Positions 1 through 19,160 of a DNA stretch of 64,000 bases are shown here, one piece after another. Position numbers and translations under genes: made by a program. The DNA lies in NCBI GenBank assembly GCA_016490735.1, contig JAEMWC010000003.1, forward strand, positions 860,001 to 924,000, written 5' to 3'. Position 1 is the first letter of the stretch; each line of letters starts with the position of its first letter. The notes under the pieces are model-generated. The model searched no databases and was not told where the DNA came from. It saw only the letters and a program-made list of their open reading frames with translations. The stretch comes from Pachyseris speciosa. Its lineage: Eukaryota; Cnidaria; Anthozoa; Scleractinia; Pachyseridae.

Positions 1-59
1 TTTACTGCTGCATATTCGGAAAGCTTGTTACTTTGTTATTTGCTACTCTAAAATCCGAA

Positions 60-320
60 TTCAAAGGAATTAATATTTATTACATAATATCTCTCATTTA
101 GTACGCGCGCTGTAATTGGTCAATTTTGCGGGCGGTATTCTACAGTACCGCCCGATTGACTTCAACAAGTTTTCTTTTCCGCGGTCCGGATGAAAATCAG
201 AGATGTAACCATTAATTTATGGCCCGCGCGCTTCGCGCTTGGGCCATAAATCAACGGGAAAAAACTCGGTCCGTAACTTACAGTACGGACTTCGAACTCG
301 GTTAGTAAGAGGTATGTATA
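60..320. repeat. Small hairpin-rich repeat
   Basis: Contains a hairpin GGGCGGTA/TACCGCCC (about 131-153) and an inverted ATTTATGGCCC/GGGCCATAAAT pair around a CGCGCTTCGCGC core (about 214-248). A similar CGCGCTTCGCGC core occurs at 27915. Probably a short non-autonomous element; boundaries are unclear. Confidence 0.4.
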
Positions 321-417
321 CGGTATTCTAAGAAGCGTGGTTCTGTGGATGCAATCTTCAGGGGCACCCAACGACAAGTTTCGGAAGATATTTGTTCGCT
401 GGAGGGTAGTTTGTCTT

Positions 418-720
418 AGGCTTTCGGCGTCGATCAAAAAGTACTGAAGAATGAGGAAATCATAGCCCCTGAGGTTTTCCGAAATTCGTATTTGCTGTTT
501 TTGGCAGTCAAAAAACGTCAGCTAGCAATTTCAAAAAGAATAATTCCATAGAGAGTTCGTGGATATTTCATTTGAGCTAGCATTACCTCAAAGGAATATT
601 TAGTCCTCTAACATTTTTGGGCAATTAAAATTTCCGCTAGGGAATCCGAATAGATCAAATTCTTCTAGCTAACGAAAGCATCACTTTAAACAGACTTCAA
701 ACACCATATAATAAAGGTGC
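418..720 (+). repeat. Dispersed repeat, copy 1 of a pair
   Basis: Shares ordered blocks with 21606-21925 in the same orientation: GGCTTTCGGCG, CCCTGAGGTTTTC, GCTGTTTTTGGCAGTCAAAA, AGGGAATCCGAA and TTAAACAGACTT. The copies are diverged by many substitutions and small indels, so this is an old repeat of unknown class. Confidence 0.6.
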
Positions 721-2329
721 TTAAAAATGCCTTTCTACAGCTGTTGGTTGATTTGGCTCCTTGGGTGCCCCTGAATCTTCCTTCATTTCGCTAAGGCCCT
801 TGTTAACGTCCCCCACCTTCTTCAGCATTATGGAGTTAAAGGTCAACTATTGAATTGGATTTCGAACTTTCTGACAACCAGAAAACAGCGAGTTGGTAAT
901 TAATGACCATTCGACTGATTGGGTTCACCAATGGAGGGTGCATCCAGCATGCCCCTTTCTTTATAGAGCGCTTTTCAATTGAGCGTTTGTTTTCGTTTTG
1001 CTTTGCTTCGCTCTGTGATTGGACAGTAAAAATCGCGTCACTTTCTCAACCAATGAGAAGAAAGACCAAAACCAATCGTGACTTGCACGCGCACATTTTC
1101 CCGCGCTTTGCGCCGGTCACGTGTAATTGTTTTGGATTCTGATTGGCTCGTTGTCCCGTGTGCCTCTCTTGTGACTGGCTGGAGTAACTGCTTTGGTTTT
1201 TGTTTTATGACACTCAATTCAAAATTACATTAATTGTAAATAAGTTTTGGTGTTTGGTACAATATCATCTTGGCAAAAATGAATAATCCACACAAACCTC
1301 AAAAATATTTCGGATGACAAAAAAATATATTTGTTATTTTTTGTTCTTGAGAGCTTGAAATATCAAAGTTCCTGTATATTTTTATATTTTAGTTGGATTT
1401 TGTATCATCGTCATCGCCATCGTCATCATCAACCATAGCTCCCTCTGACACCACGTTCGCACGCAAAAAGCAGGGTTCCCCATACAAGTTTTTGAGCATT
1501 ATTTTCTTGTGAGCCTGTTAATTTTTGTCTCTCTTTTACTATCAAGTACCGACTGAGTGCGCAGCATGTAAACTCTGGAGAAAAGTCAGTTTCACACGAC
1601 GTTTTTTTTTTAATAGACTCTTATTTCGGGATTTAACAAACTATGTAACAAGTGTATAACTAGATTCGGGGAGTCACTGCTTTCGAGAGAGCGTTACCCT
1701 GGAAACTCTATAGTAGTCTTCTAACCGAATCATAATAACCTGTCCAGGTAGGAAAAAATTTTTCGCAACTGTTTAATCAAAAGTCAGGTGCGACAATAAA
1801 CTATTCTAAAAGTGGTTATAGCTGTTTACTCCGCAGTCATTCTCCTGCAGAGGTGTCTGACATCAAAATTATAAAACTGAAAACGGAGTTTGTTCAGTTT
1901 TACACATTGGTGATTGGTGGTGATTGGTGGTGTTCTCCCTAACAGGTTTCTTCTGAGTGGTAACATTTCAGCATTTCGAAGCACTTATCCACAGGCTGAT
2001 CCCCGCATCAGGTGGGGAAAAAAAACACAATACGGACAAAGAAAACAAAATCGTCACAACATTTACATGTAAAGCACTAATTCTTTCACTCAAATTTCAA
2101 AATCTTAGAAAAATCGTAAAGCACCGAAAAAGCCTTGATTGAGAGTACGGTTTTAAAATTTCATTTGAATACCCTCATTTTCAATTCATGAGTTTATCCG
2201 CGCCTCAAAAGTTGGATCCACCTTGTACAGCATGGTAAACAAAAATACAAGAAAGTACTTTTCAGCAGCTTTTATTTGAAAGGATACACAGAAGATTTTA
2301 TGTACAGACTTACACCAAATTTGTTTAGC
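721..2329. other. Intergenic, no gene recognised
   Basis: Short open frames only, without family resemblance. Holds a short CATCGT/CATCAT-rich stretch (1406-1431) and the direct pair TGATTGGTGG (1911-1930). Nothing else supportable. Confidence 0.5.
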
Positions 2330-2600
2330 GTGACAAACACCACCTATCCTTAAGTTAAATGGTCACACTTAAGGATTTCATCCGCAGACTCGAAAGGTAG
2401 AACCACCTCGTAAGGCATACTAGTAAACAGCACCACAGGAAAGGACTGTTCAACAGCTTTCACTTGAACGGTTACAATTATTTAGGATTTCAATAGCGTT
2501 CATTTGATCAGTTGCAGTAACTCAAAAATTATAACCACCTTGTACAGCGTGACAATCAGTATCACAAGAAAGAACCGATAGTACATTTTTTGTTTTTGTT
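2330..2600 (+). repeat. Diverged copies of the 106-bp satellite family
   Basis: Blocks such as GGTCACACTTAAGGATTTCA, CAGACTCGAAAGGTAGAACC and AACAGCACCACAGGAAAG recur with a spacing near that of the array at 22790-23720. Two to three degenerate units, plus strand. Confidence 0.6.
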
Positions 2601-3900
2601 TTTATCAATGAAAAGACTTCGGGATTTTATTTACTCACAGACTCGAAGTTTGACTATGAAAACAAGACGCAAAAACAACTATTGATTTAGGTGTTGTCTA
2701 GTAGTAAGAGACGGAAATTTAACAGTTGCTATTCTAGCGTGACAAAACCTGCATGATTTTCACAAAGCACAAGCACCCGGCAAGAAAATCACAGCGAAAT
2801 AGTTTGTACTCAGCTTCGTTTCCCCAAACAATTTCAGGATTGGCCCTTTTATGGGTTAAAGTGGCTTAAATTAAAACAAGTTGGCCTGAGTGGTTTTGAG
2901 ATGAATAATTACAGAGGTACAGCAAACGGAATGTCATAAAATAAATTGAAGGGTTGCTGTAGTCGTTCTAAAAATCCTAGCCTAGTCCAAAACACAAAGG
3001 CTTTTGTTTTCCTATACATGTGTCATTTCATCATTACAAAATTGAAGGAATATTTTTCAAGCCCTTTCACACAGTGATTCCATCGAAACGACTTTGTGCT
3101 CCGTATATCCAGCAATTTAAACCCTTGTGTAAGAAATCTGTGAAAGTTTTGCCATTTTCCGTCTCTCATTTGTTGAAGTTTCAAGTGACATTCGAAATCC
3201 TCAGAGCTGACAAGCCTCCGGGGCGAGACCCCGGGGGCGGGACTGCTGCCTGTCGAGCTACCGGAATTTCAAGAAGCAACTGAAACAAGGCACCGAACAA
3301 CCTCGCTCTGGGAACGAGGTTGAGCACCGAACGTGTAATATTTTGGCCACGCTTATGGCCTTCATTTCCACAAACAACAAAACTGAGGAAGATCCGCAGC
3401 GAGAAAACCTTGTATTATTCCCTTCGCAAATGGCGGCAGGCAAGTAAGTTTGACTGATGAATGAGTAATAATGAAACTTGGTGAGTGGCAATGTTTAACA
3501 ATTGACATTATCAGTTTTAAATCTGTGTTGGTCGTCGACGTTTGCTTGAAGATTCGTATTTGCTTTGTCCTTAACCACATAAAAAATGAAGCACCATTCA
3601 GCTTAGCGCTTGGGGTTTGAGAGAAAAATCGAAGCCACTCATGAAAGTGATTCGGATATTTTTTTTGTTAAGTGGAGCATTGCTTAAACTATTACACTCT
3701 CATATCGAGCCTCAAAGTTCATGCCAATATACGGCATTGGGAGTTTTCTGTTCTTCGTTTCTGTTTGTTTGTTTGTTCGTCTGTTTTCTTTTTCTGCTTT
3801 TCATTAGTAAAAAAAAAGTGAATATCTTTGTCCGAACACGAAATGCTCCCAACTGTTTTAGGAGCAGAGGAAGGTAAAATAAAAACTAAATAACGATAAC
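2601..3900. other. Intergenic, no gene recognised
   Basis: No exon-like sequence recognised. A small inverted pair AACCTCGCTC/GAACGAGGTTG sits at 3299-3324 and resembles the ends of the element at 27981-28042. Confidence 0.4.
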
Positions 3901-4093
3901 TTCAGGCGCGGATCCAGGATTTTGAAATGGGGGGTGAATTTTCTCCACCTCAATCAGAGAAATCAGAGAAATCAAATATTATTTCAATATTTGAGGGATA
4001 AGAAAAAAAAAAGAAAGAAGGGGGGCTCAGAAAAGGGGGGGGGGGGGGGGGTGAAAATTCACCCATTTCACCTCCCCTGGAACCGCGCCTGAA
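3901..4093. mobile_element. MITE-like foldback with G tract
   Basis: Ends TTCAGGCGCGGATCCAGG and CCTGGAACCGCGCCTGAA are inverted copies, and the inner parts (GGGGGGTGAATTTTC, GAAAATTCACCC) also pair. A run of 17 G lies at 4035-4051. A non-autonomous DNA element of about 193 bp; superfamily not determined. Confidence 0.7.
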
Positions 4094-4769
4094 CTTATCC
4101 AATGTCAACCTCTTTGCTCGTAATTCTACAAGAACATCTTGCAGTTTTCATCCACGTCCATCCCGCCTATCCGAAGCCTGAGACACGTGTGTTAACAGGT
4201 TTATTGCACTATTATAGCGATTTTACAAATCTGAAGCATTATATTTAGGTTTCCATTGCCTGACTGAATCATAAGAAATAAAGGAAAAACCGGAAAAATT
4301 CCCAAATTGATAATAGAAGGAAGAGTCCTTTAATGAGACTCGAAATGTTTCGTGTCACAACTCACATGGTCCACATAGCCGAATGGGTCTATGTTTTTGT
4401 CCTTTTTGGAAGTAAAATGGAAAATCGTGCGCGAATTCAGGATCCAATGACAGAATATCGCAGTTATGTATTTAGCTTCATCTGAGCAACTGCGAGAAAC
4501 TGAAAATCATGCAAGGAAAAAACATTTAATTCGAATTGAATGAAGCCAGGTCCCCACGATACCAGTGAGATGACAAATTTTCCGATGAGCAAGATTGTGA
4601 TCTCCGAGTTTCGCTAACAAAGCATCATCTTGCAAATGTACGTTAGACCAAACAATTCCTTACCAGTATCAACGATAATAATAATAACAATTTTATTTAT
4701 TACCTTTGGCAATAAGAATTACGGTAATAATGGGAGCAGAGGGCAGATCCTGGTCGCTTAACAATCAGA

Positions 4770-4890
4770 TGGGCCCAGTTGCTCGAAGCATGGCTAGCGC
4801 TAACCAGGGTTAAATACCATGACAATCTATAGGTTTTAATACATCTTAACCAATGGTTAGCGCTAACCATGCTTCGAGCAACTCAGCCCA
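4770..4890. mobile_element. MITE with 37-bp terminal inverted repeats
   Basis: TIRs 4770-4806 and 4854-4890 (GTTGCTCGAAGCATGG and its complement) differ at about three positions and enclose about 47 AT-rich bases. No coding capacity. Confidence 0.8.
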
Positions 4891-4955
4891 GTCTGTTTCC
4901 GTTACAGATCAATCAGATTGGCTCAATTACCACCGACTGTTCAATTTTATATACC

Positions 4956-5067
4956 TTATTCATAACTGGCGGCTGTTTTATTTTTCCTTTGTTATTGTGC
5001 AAATTAGCCTACCAAGCCTCATATTAGTGCAAGAATTCTTTTTAATTTAGCACATGGTAACGAGGTT

Positions 5068-5098
<31 letters not shown>

Positions 5099-5126
5099 TA
5101 ATGAATTGACAGCCATTTATGAATAA
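4956..5126. mobile_element. Foldback element
   Basis: Long imperfect inverted repeat: TTATTCATAA / TTATGAATAA ends, with TGTGCAAATTAGCCTACCAA and its complement near the centre. About 70-bp arms around a short loop. Confidence 0.75.
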
Positions 5127-6689
5127 CGTCTATAGTTAATTCGCAACAACAATTTCCCTGAGTCCGATTTGTTTGGATTGATCACGAGACGTGATTGCAC
5201 CGCATTTGTTGGCTCTCACTCATTGACAAACAAGGTTGCTTTTACTGCGCGGTTTCATCTCGCGCATAAATGTTTAATTTTGACCTTTCTGCCCCAAACC
5301 CAAATTGTTGAGCTGTAAATTGCAAATGTCGGCTTAGCGACTTGGTAAACAATAAAAGAAAACACTGCTCATGTATCTTGAGATTATCGGGCCATTAATT
5401 ACCTCTTGAGAAGTTAGTTGATCTTTGTGACAAGAACACCAAATGTCCTTGGAGAGGTTAGAAGCTGATAGTTCCTAGACAAAAACACTATTGTATCAGT
5501 AATCAACAATCGTACGTGTTTTGTCCATAAAATTAGCTTGTTCCAGGCTCTGCCCCAGTTTTCTTCCCTCGTTGTTTCGAGTTTCACTCTTCGCTGGCCC
5601 TAAATATCTGAGAGCCTGGAACTACCAAAAACTACAAAATTGCTTTTTCTGTTTCAAATATTGTATTATCAAATACTTTTTACTTAAAACAATTTAACTA
5701 CATGTCGGGCGTATTTTCTCAACCTACACCATTCCCTCTTAGTAAGCAACCCATTCACTACACAACAACACTATTGTTATGCACGGTCTTTCTTTATTAT
5801 ATTTTGCTGTTTTTTGATTGGAATGGAAGACAATGATACAAATCTGCTTCAATCTATAATTTGAATTAATCATTTTTGCAGCTGTAACTATATTTCTTAC
5901 TCAACAACAGGCTCTACACACTTGATGTGAAGCTATTATGAAAGGTAGCTGGTTAAAGAATGCAAAACTAGACTACTGAACTGGCCTTTATAGCTACTTT
6001 GGGATCCAAGATATAAATAAATAAATTTCTTCATGGCCCAGAAATGAGATTCGGTTTTTTAATTCAGTCCATATAACTAAGTATGCTAGGCCAAACAGGT
6101 AAAGCGCCCCTATATATATTCACGGTTTTAAAATCAAAACAATAGTGTCCGTTCAATAGCCTGCTCCAGGAAAAGGTTCCCAAGCTAAGTGATTCCTTTC
6201 CCGTCTCGGTGACACAAACAGTTGAGGGCCATTCCGTTTCAGAAACAACCTTACTTCGACAGAATTCGTCAACTTACATTCCTCGAAGAGAATTTCAATT
6301 TTTTCACGTGATTTCGGTTTGGCTGATTCTTAGTGAGGGTAGGTCACGCAATTTGAACTTATTTATCACGCCATGTCACGCAATAAATGTTTCATCACGC
6401 ACAGTGAATAGGTCACTTCACACAACCATGCCCTACCATGAGGCTTCAAGGATGGCTGACGTAGAACACTAATAAAAAGGGTAGGATAGAGGAAAACTAA
6501 TTTTTCATATCAAGCGAAGACTTGATCAATAATCCAAGATCACCAGATACCAATACTGTTGCCATTTTTACAGCTGGGCGTATTAAGATCAAACAAAGCA
6601 GACAAAAATTGCTAAATTTGTTTCCCCCTTAATTTCTCATTCCCGTTAGCTCCTCTGTTAGTGCTCTCTCGATAGTTAGTGCAAATGTA
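5127..6689. other. Intergenic; one small inverted-repeat element, otherwise featureless
   Basis: At 5540-5622 GTTCCAGGCTCT and AGAGCCTGGAAC bound an 83-bp MITE-like element. The rest is AT-rich with no exon or known repeat recognised. Confidence 0.5.
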
Positions 6690-6910
6690 CGAAAGTTCCA
6701 CCCAAAAGCTTTTCATGTGAATGGTTACACTCTAGGATTTCATCCACGGACTCAAACGTTTGAACTACCTAGTACTGTACATCGCGGCAAACAGCACCAC
6801 AGCACAGTACTGTTTAACAGAGCTCGTTCGAATGTGTAAACGTTAGGATATTGTCCAGAGCCTCATAGGTCACTGGAGCCACCTTGCACAGCTTAACGAG
6901 AAGTTTTTCG
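6690..6910 (+). repeat. Diverged copies of the 106-bp satellite family
   Basis: Degenerate units with AGGATTTCATCCACGGACTC and AACAGCACCACAGC-type blocks, plus strand. About two units. Confidence 0.55.
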
Positions 6911-6968
6911 AATTGTCACAGTTTAACAACCTATCCACCCATAAACTCAGCGGTCAGATAACGCAGCA

Positions 6969-7209
6969 GGCGGGCGTTTCTCGAAACCCACGAAAATGTT
7001 TCAGGGCCGAAAAACTATCTTACGTGCATTAGATTTATTACCGAAATTTTATTTCTAATTTTTTTTTTAATCTTTTAAGATAGCTTGCTCTAAACTTGAG
7101 AATACATTAGGCTAGTTTCTCCCAAAAGCTAGTACCAATCGATAAAAACCGACTTGAAAAATACTTCTCGGACCCGAAATGTTTTCCGGAGTTTTGAGAA
7201 ACGCACGCC
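6969..7209. mobile_element. MITE-like element with imperfect TIRs
   Basis: GGCGGGCGTTTCTCGAAAC at the left end and GAGAAACGCACGCC at the right end are inverted copies over about 35 bases, including the GAAATGTTTT blocks. The centre is AT-rich and non-coding. Confidence 0.65.
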
Positions 7210-8410
7210 AGGGTAGTAACGTAAGAGAGTTCATTTCCTTATTTCCTTGGGTTGATGAATAAATATCTACAAATGTACAAAGAATGATTATTATAACTAT
7301 AAGTAACTAATTGTCGCGGAAATTGTGAAAAGGTTTGAACGCACTGGATTACAATTTATGAAGGGATACAACATTATTGGATATCTCTGAGGATTATGTT
7401 AATAACAGCAACATAACACCATGTTTATTAAATATGATAAATATTCAGTTATGTGGTAAAATATTCTTATATGAAATAAGAGATTTGGAAGATTTCAATT
7501 CTCTTCACTTTAAACAGTGAGAAACCGTTAAAAGTTAAAGAAATCCTATTTGTATATACAGCGTATTGGGTTTGAAAAATAACAAAAATAATATTAGATA
7601 ATAGAACGCAACGTTTCGAAAGCGTTTTTGACCTTGAGAATATAACTTCGATCCGAATTTAAATATTGCTGGCACCGTAAACATTCAACAGTGCCAAAAA
7701 TCCATTTACATGTATCTTAGAGACTGACGTGTTGTGATTTTGAAGAACTGTGTGTCCAAAGCCGCACGCAATGACATCTTTATCTGCCAAGAATGCCAGC
7801 ATAATAATAGTTGTGACAAAGAAAAAACAAGAAACGCTGACAAAACCATAAGAAAGCCTAAGACAGGAGATTTTAAGTGATTTTGAAAAAAAAAATTAGA
7901 ATTTCATTAACGACGGATCTTAAAACTTAAAACAACAAATCTTGAATTTAGGGTTTTATCCTAAAAAGTAACGGAAATTTTTTTGAGCGAAATCAATCTC
8001 TCATGGAAACAAGATCATGCAAAACTAGAAGACGCGAGCTTGTTCATAATTATTGCATTTCATTCCATCCTCCTCAAAATGTCGCTTTCTTATGGTTTTC
8101 CATCAATATGATGATTTCGGTGTAGTTGACATTGCTGTGATCTGGGCATTCTTTTTACTGACAAAATTTCTCAGGAACCTTTCATTCCTAAACAGCCTCG
8201 CGCGAGGTCATCAGTTAAGCGACTCCTCTCATGTGATCGCGAGAGCCGCGCGCGTGGCAAACATAAGCGGAATTTTTCGCCTTCCTCGCTTCTAGCAATT
8301 AAATAGGTTTTGTTCAAAATCTTAAGTTTAGTTTCGAGTTTTGAATAGAACTTTTCGCAAAGCGAAAAACGAAAAAAAATATATTCAAATTCGAATTACC
8401 TCACCACGTC
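7210..8410. other. 3' flank of ovo-like gene
   Basis: AT-rich, without recognised repeats. It probably includes the ovo 3' UTR, but I could not pick out a polyadenylation signal with confidence. Confidence 0.4.
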
Positions 8411-14119
<5,709 letters not shown>

Positions 14120-17100
14120 CTTGAAGACTGTGCGGGCTTCACCACAGCTACGTACGCTCAGTTCTGACCACGGAAACCACTTCTTTATAACTTTAGACAA
14201 AACTAATCCAGATATACCTGGTGAAAATAAGGTGAAGCGAAGCGCTACGCAGAGAAAAACACGTACGCTACGCGTTGTGTTTTGTGAACGGTCTGCCAAG
14301 ACCCGCTTAACCGCATCCGAGCTGTGCGAGCTCTGTCGTTGGCTGCCCGATGTCGGCCGCGAAGAACCGTTACGTTGTTTGCAAGCGTATTCTTTTTCCC
14401 AAGCGCGGGTGTGATCATCTGATATATTGTTACGCTCCAAACAATGTTAATTAATTTATAATGTACAGCACCTATCAATCACCCGATAGCCCAACGTTGA
14501 GTCAGAAACACAAGTTAACAATGGAAAAATCAAAAAACAACAAACATTAACAAAGGCGCGAATCACGTTTAATTTACGTCGAAACCCCCAATTAAAATTT
14601 CCCCTCGCCTTTCTGACTCGAGGAAAGTCATTTTGGCGTCAAAAGCGCCAAGAAACAGAGCACATTTGTCGTTGAAAATTCTAGTCTAACCCACGCGGAC
14701 TGCTTTTTGCCACTTTCGATATTTTGAGCTCGCGAGTTGTGACAGAGGAGGAGCCAAAAAGCAAAAGCCAATTATTTTGGTCAGCAAACAAAACGTAGTA
14801 GTATTTTTTCAGATAATGGAATTGTAATTCACAAACGACAGAAAGCGCTGTTAAATCTTTTGTTCCAGCAAACCTAGGTGTCCCACGGATCATTATAATT
14901 ACATCTGGCACTGAAAAATTGTCGAGGGATTTTTTTGTTTTTGTTTTTCACGAAATAGGCAAAACAGAGAAATTTTTGATTCGCTTCGCGGTGGGGACGG
15001 CAGAACAAAGGGAGACAAAAAAGATGAAATATGACTTGGCAGTCATGGTTTCGTTTACTGTTTGTGTTAGCTGTTTAGCAGGTTTAATTTTTAAAAGGGA
15101 ATATGAATGGTGTTTTTAATTCATGTAAGGCGATTGTCCGGCACAATTCAATGAGCTTCAAGCGAGGGAAATGTCGCAACTAAAAAGCGATTTATCTCCC
15201 TTAATTCGCGCCTTTCGTTGACGTCTTGAGACCACATAGTAACGGTAGTTCCTTTAACAATGCTAACCTAACGGACCGATCCTATTGGGTCGATTTCGCG
15301 TGAAGTCCAACCTCATTAAAATGTAAGCGAGTATACAGACAACACGGCTGTATGTAAATCCACAGTCGGCCTCCTGTTGCTAGCAAAATTTTCAGCAGAT
15401 TTCACGATAAAAACGCCAAACCACGTTCAGAAAATTCATTTTGCCTAAGTATATTACACGATTAAAAACTGATTATTGTTGCCTTCCACAACGCATTACA
15501 CATCATACGAAGATGATTGACTTTCAGGCATTCAGCAAGAATAAATTACTATGCGGTTTCTGCTCGGAAGAAAAATAATCAATAACGCTCGACACACAAA
15601 AAAAACTCATTGGATTTTATGTCAAGAAACTGGCACACATTTTTGACAAATCCAAATTTCTATCAGAGGAGGAATTCAAATTACAATCTCCCGTCAGCAA
15701 AGTATAAAACGAAACTACAATTTTTTTTTCATTTCCACACAAAACATTAATTATATTTTTTTTTTACAAAATTGCTTGGTGGTTCCATATCTGAGGGGAA
15801 CACAATGAAATAATAGGAAGTACAGTAATTCAAAGCCGTGTAAATTCTTATTAAGAATGAGCGTGTATCTAAGCGAATATTTATAAAGCGATACCTGAAA
15901 GCCTCCAATGGGGAGAAAAAAACCACACATATTGAGACAAAGAAAGGCGAGAAAACAATCATAATATAAACGAATATGGCATGCTCATTTCGGTATTGTT
16001 GCGAGCACAGGAATCAAGCGACATTTTAATGTTTTTGCTAGCTTCGAGCCTTGCACCCTGTCGAGATTGTTATCAATATCGCGAAATGCTTAAAAAGCTT
16101 GGTAAGTGAATGTTTTCATTGCAACAACCGGTTCGACCGTTTTATGACAAACAAAACCTTTGGTTTGAATGAAACCCAGCATTAATTTTAGAAACACCGA
16201 ATGTTATGCGATAAAAAATTCAATAGCTTAATTTTTCGGGGCGTGGTGTGAAATTTGGAGAAAGCCAAATATTTATGCTTTTCCAAAAACACCGAAAGTT
16301 CTGTCTCACTCACGTTGCTTGATTAACCATAAATTATTGTCTCCACGATGTCATTAAACTCTTTACTTCCAGCTGCAGTGAGGCGTTCTTTAATTTTGCG
16401 GCTAGGTTTATTGTAATTATGATCCACGTAGCGCCAATTCAACTGGCACGCTTTCGGTATAGCAAGTGAATATTTAATATCAATTTTTGTGCACAAAACC
16501 CTTGAAAATTCTATTCATCTGAGACACAATATGCCAAAAACCAAACCAAATAGACTCCAAAAAAGAATAACAGAGTTCATGTTAGTATTGTTATATACAA
16601 ACCAGACGAGTGCCTTTAGAAGAGATCCACATGCTTAATACGAACAATTTCCCTAGCGAAACTACAACTAAAACAATGCAAAACTAATCACAAGCTGTAT
16701 TACCTGTTTAATTTGCTCAGCGCGATGCGAGAAAGACCGCCGACGTTCGAAAATAACTTTACATATTAACAGAGGGAAGAGTTAATCAGCAAAAAAATGT
16801 GGAATTTTATCGGAGGCGAAATATATCGCGCGCTCGCATTTTAAGTATCATGAAGGGCTTTTAAAGGAAATTTCAGTGTTTTCGGCACACGCAATTCAAA
16901 TATGGCAGCTAATATAAATAGTCAGATAGTTGATACAGGTTTCCCTTTAACAAAACCAGAATGCCGTTGGTTATTCGTTCAAGATGGCAGCTGTAAAAAT
17001 TAGGTTCTGCCTTCACAAAAAGCAGCTTGATATAATGGGTCAATTTGATCGCCCAAAACAACACATCCGTTTAAACGTGTACCCCTCGCGTGAGCTGAGG

Positions 17101-18840
17101 AAAACGCGATGACAATCATCAAGAGCGACTTGTCAGATTTTTGCGATAGCCCATGTTTTGATATTTCGCCGCCTTGTCAACGAGGAAGCGCTTACGTGCT
17201 TAGACAAGCACGCAAGGAATAAACACAAATCCAAATTTACATGCAAAAATTACTCTCGAGCAAGATTTGGCAGGCCGGGGACGATTCGACGAGCAGTAAA
17301 GATCAGCGCAAACTCTGTATGTTGTTTTTCGCGGTGTATTTGGAATTTGTTCAATTCTTGCTCGCGTGCGCTTTGCATGCGTTGAAACTCGAGAATACGA
17401 CTTTACAGGATTTTAGCGGAGATGCAAGCTACACATTACTATTAAAATGGAAATTGGAAAATTTCAAGTGGGCTGTGTTTTGACAACTTCAAACACATGA
17501 AAGAGGCCTAAAGAGCGAATGACCTCCACGCGATCGCGAAAAGATAACATTTCCCCTCAACGCCCCGAGCTGAAAAGTGCTAAACGGAGGTTTTCAGGGC
17601 CGTAATCTTCGACCTTTGGCTGGATCGGTTTGCCAAGACATTTCTTTTAACGGTTTGAATGGTTTTTAACCCGTTAAATCTAATCTCTTCTGTAATCTCG
17701 TTTTGAGGTCAAGATGATTCGAGCGCTACGCATTCCGGTTTGATAAGAACGTCTACAAACACCAAGGAATCCGAAAATGAAAGACGAATAAAAAAGACAA
17801 GACAAAAGCAACGGTTTAAGGCAGCTTTAAGCGTGCAGTTTAATTTCACAATGAGCACGGCATTCATTGATTGATATAATAGCGATATTCATTTCCCATT
17901 TCAAAGGCTACAACCCTACATCAATCAGCGAGGCCATTGAGAGGTGAATAAAACAACTATTATTTTATGCGGGGAAAACGTGAGTGAGTGCCACACCTTT
18001 TGTTTGCATTTAAAAGACTCAGACACGGAAAAATATTTCACGGTCTGCTAAACGACCAAAATCCCCTTAAATGATTTTCTTTGAAATGTTTCTCTTGGAT
18101 TCGCGTGACCATATACGTTAAACAGAAGTAAAAGGAATTAGAACCATGGGATTAAGATCCATTTTTAACTAAAAACTTGAAAAAAAGGATCCTTTGTACG
18201 CAAATACAGTACGTGAAGAAATTTCACAGTGGAGACACAGTTAATCTGTCGAGATGTACGAACAGACACTTAACATCAGCTTTTTCTATCGTTTCGATGA
18301 TATCTTCTCAAAACAAATGCTCTTTCTTTCGTTTCGAATGATACAGACGAGATTTTTGGCAGACATGGAGTGCAACATCGATACAACAAGAAACTGTATA
18401 TATAAAAACTATTTTTCTAAATTCTTATTTTATAATTTGCGCTTCTAAACATAGCATTTTGAATTCTTCGACGTCAAAGTTATAGACGAAAGCAGATTTT
18501 CAGCTTTTCGGTCGGTAGTGACTCAGTAAACCATTATGTGCAGTGATTAATCCATCCCACCCATAACTCGAGCTTATCTTCAGTGTAGCTTTAAACTGTG
18601 CGCTTCTACATCAGTAGCGTGGCCGGTGAAGCAGTCCGCTGAAGTGACATTCATTAACAAGGTTTTACTGATGTTCTGTTTTAATAAGTTACCAAAATCT
18701 GGGTGGTTGCAACGCTGAGTTTGACATTCGAAAAATGTGACGATTCAAAAGAAACATACCGGGGCGTGCAGAACTCGCCCGTGCGAAACTGTTCACGATA
18801 ATGCTGTCACGTGCAAGATGGCCCTAACGTTTGAGAGTGT
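14120..18840. other. Upstream region of ovo-like gene, repeat-poor
   Basis: The first 321 bases keep the exon-1 frame open. Beyond that I see no exon and no dispersed repeat, only short A/T runs. It is the likely promoter and enhancer territory of ovo; this is inferred from position only. Confidence 0.4.
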
Positions 18841-19160
18841 GCAAGATATCGGCGTCAAGTGTGCCGACCTTCTGTTAAAGCTTCCGAGCAGAACTTTTAA
18901 CAGAGTCTCAGTGTTGTTTATTATACCGTACAAGGTGGTTCTAGCTTTGCGTCTGGGGACGAAACGAAAGCTATTAAAAGTACTCAATCGCTCTGCACTT
19001 TACTCAGGTAATGCTGTTTATTACGCTACACAAGGTGGTACCTTTCGAGGCTGTAATTGAAACCCTGAAGTGTTTTCATTCAACTAAAACACGCTTTTAA
19101 GCCGTACTTTATTGCGGTGTAGTTCATTATTCTGTGCAAGGTGATTCAAAGTTAAAGTTC
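18840..19160 (-). repeat. 106-bp satellite family, inverted copies
   Basis: On the minus strand this reads ACCACCTTGT, GTAATAAACAGCA, AGTACTTTTAATAGCTTTCG, the same order of blocks as in the 22.8-kb array. About three diverged units in the opposite orientation to the others. Confidence 0.6.
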
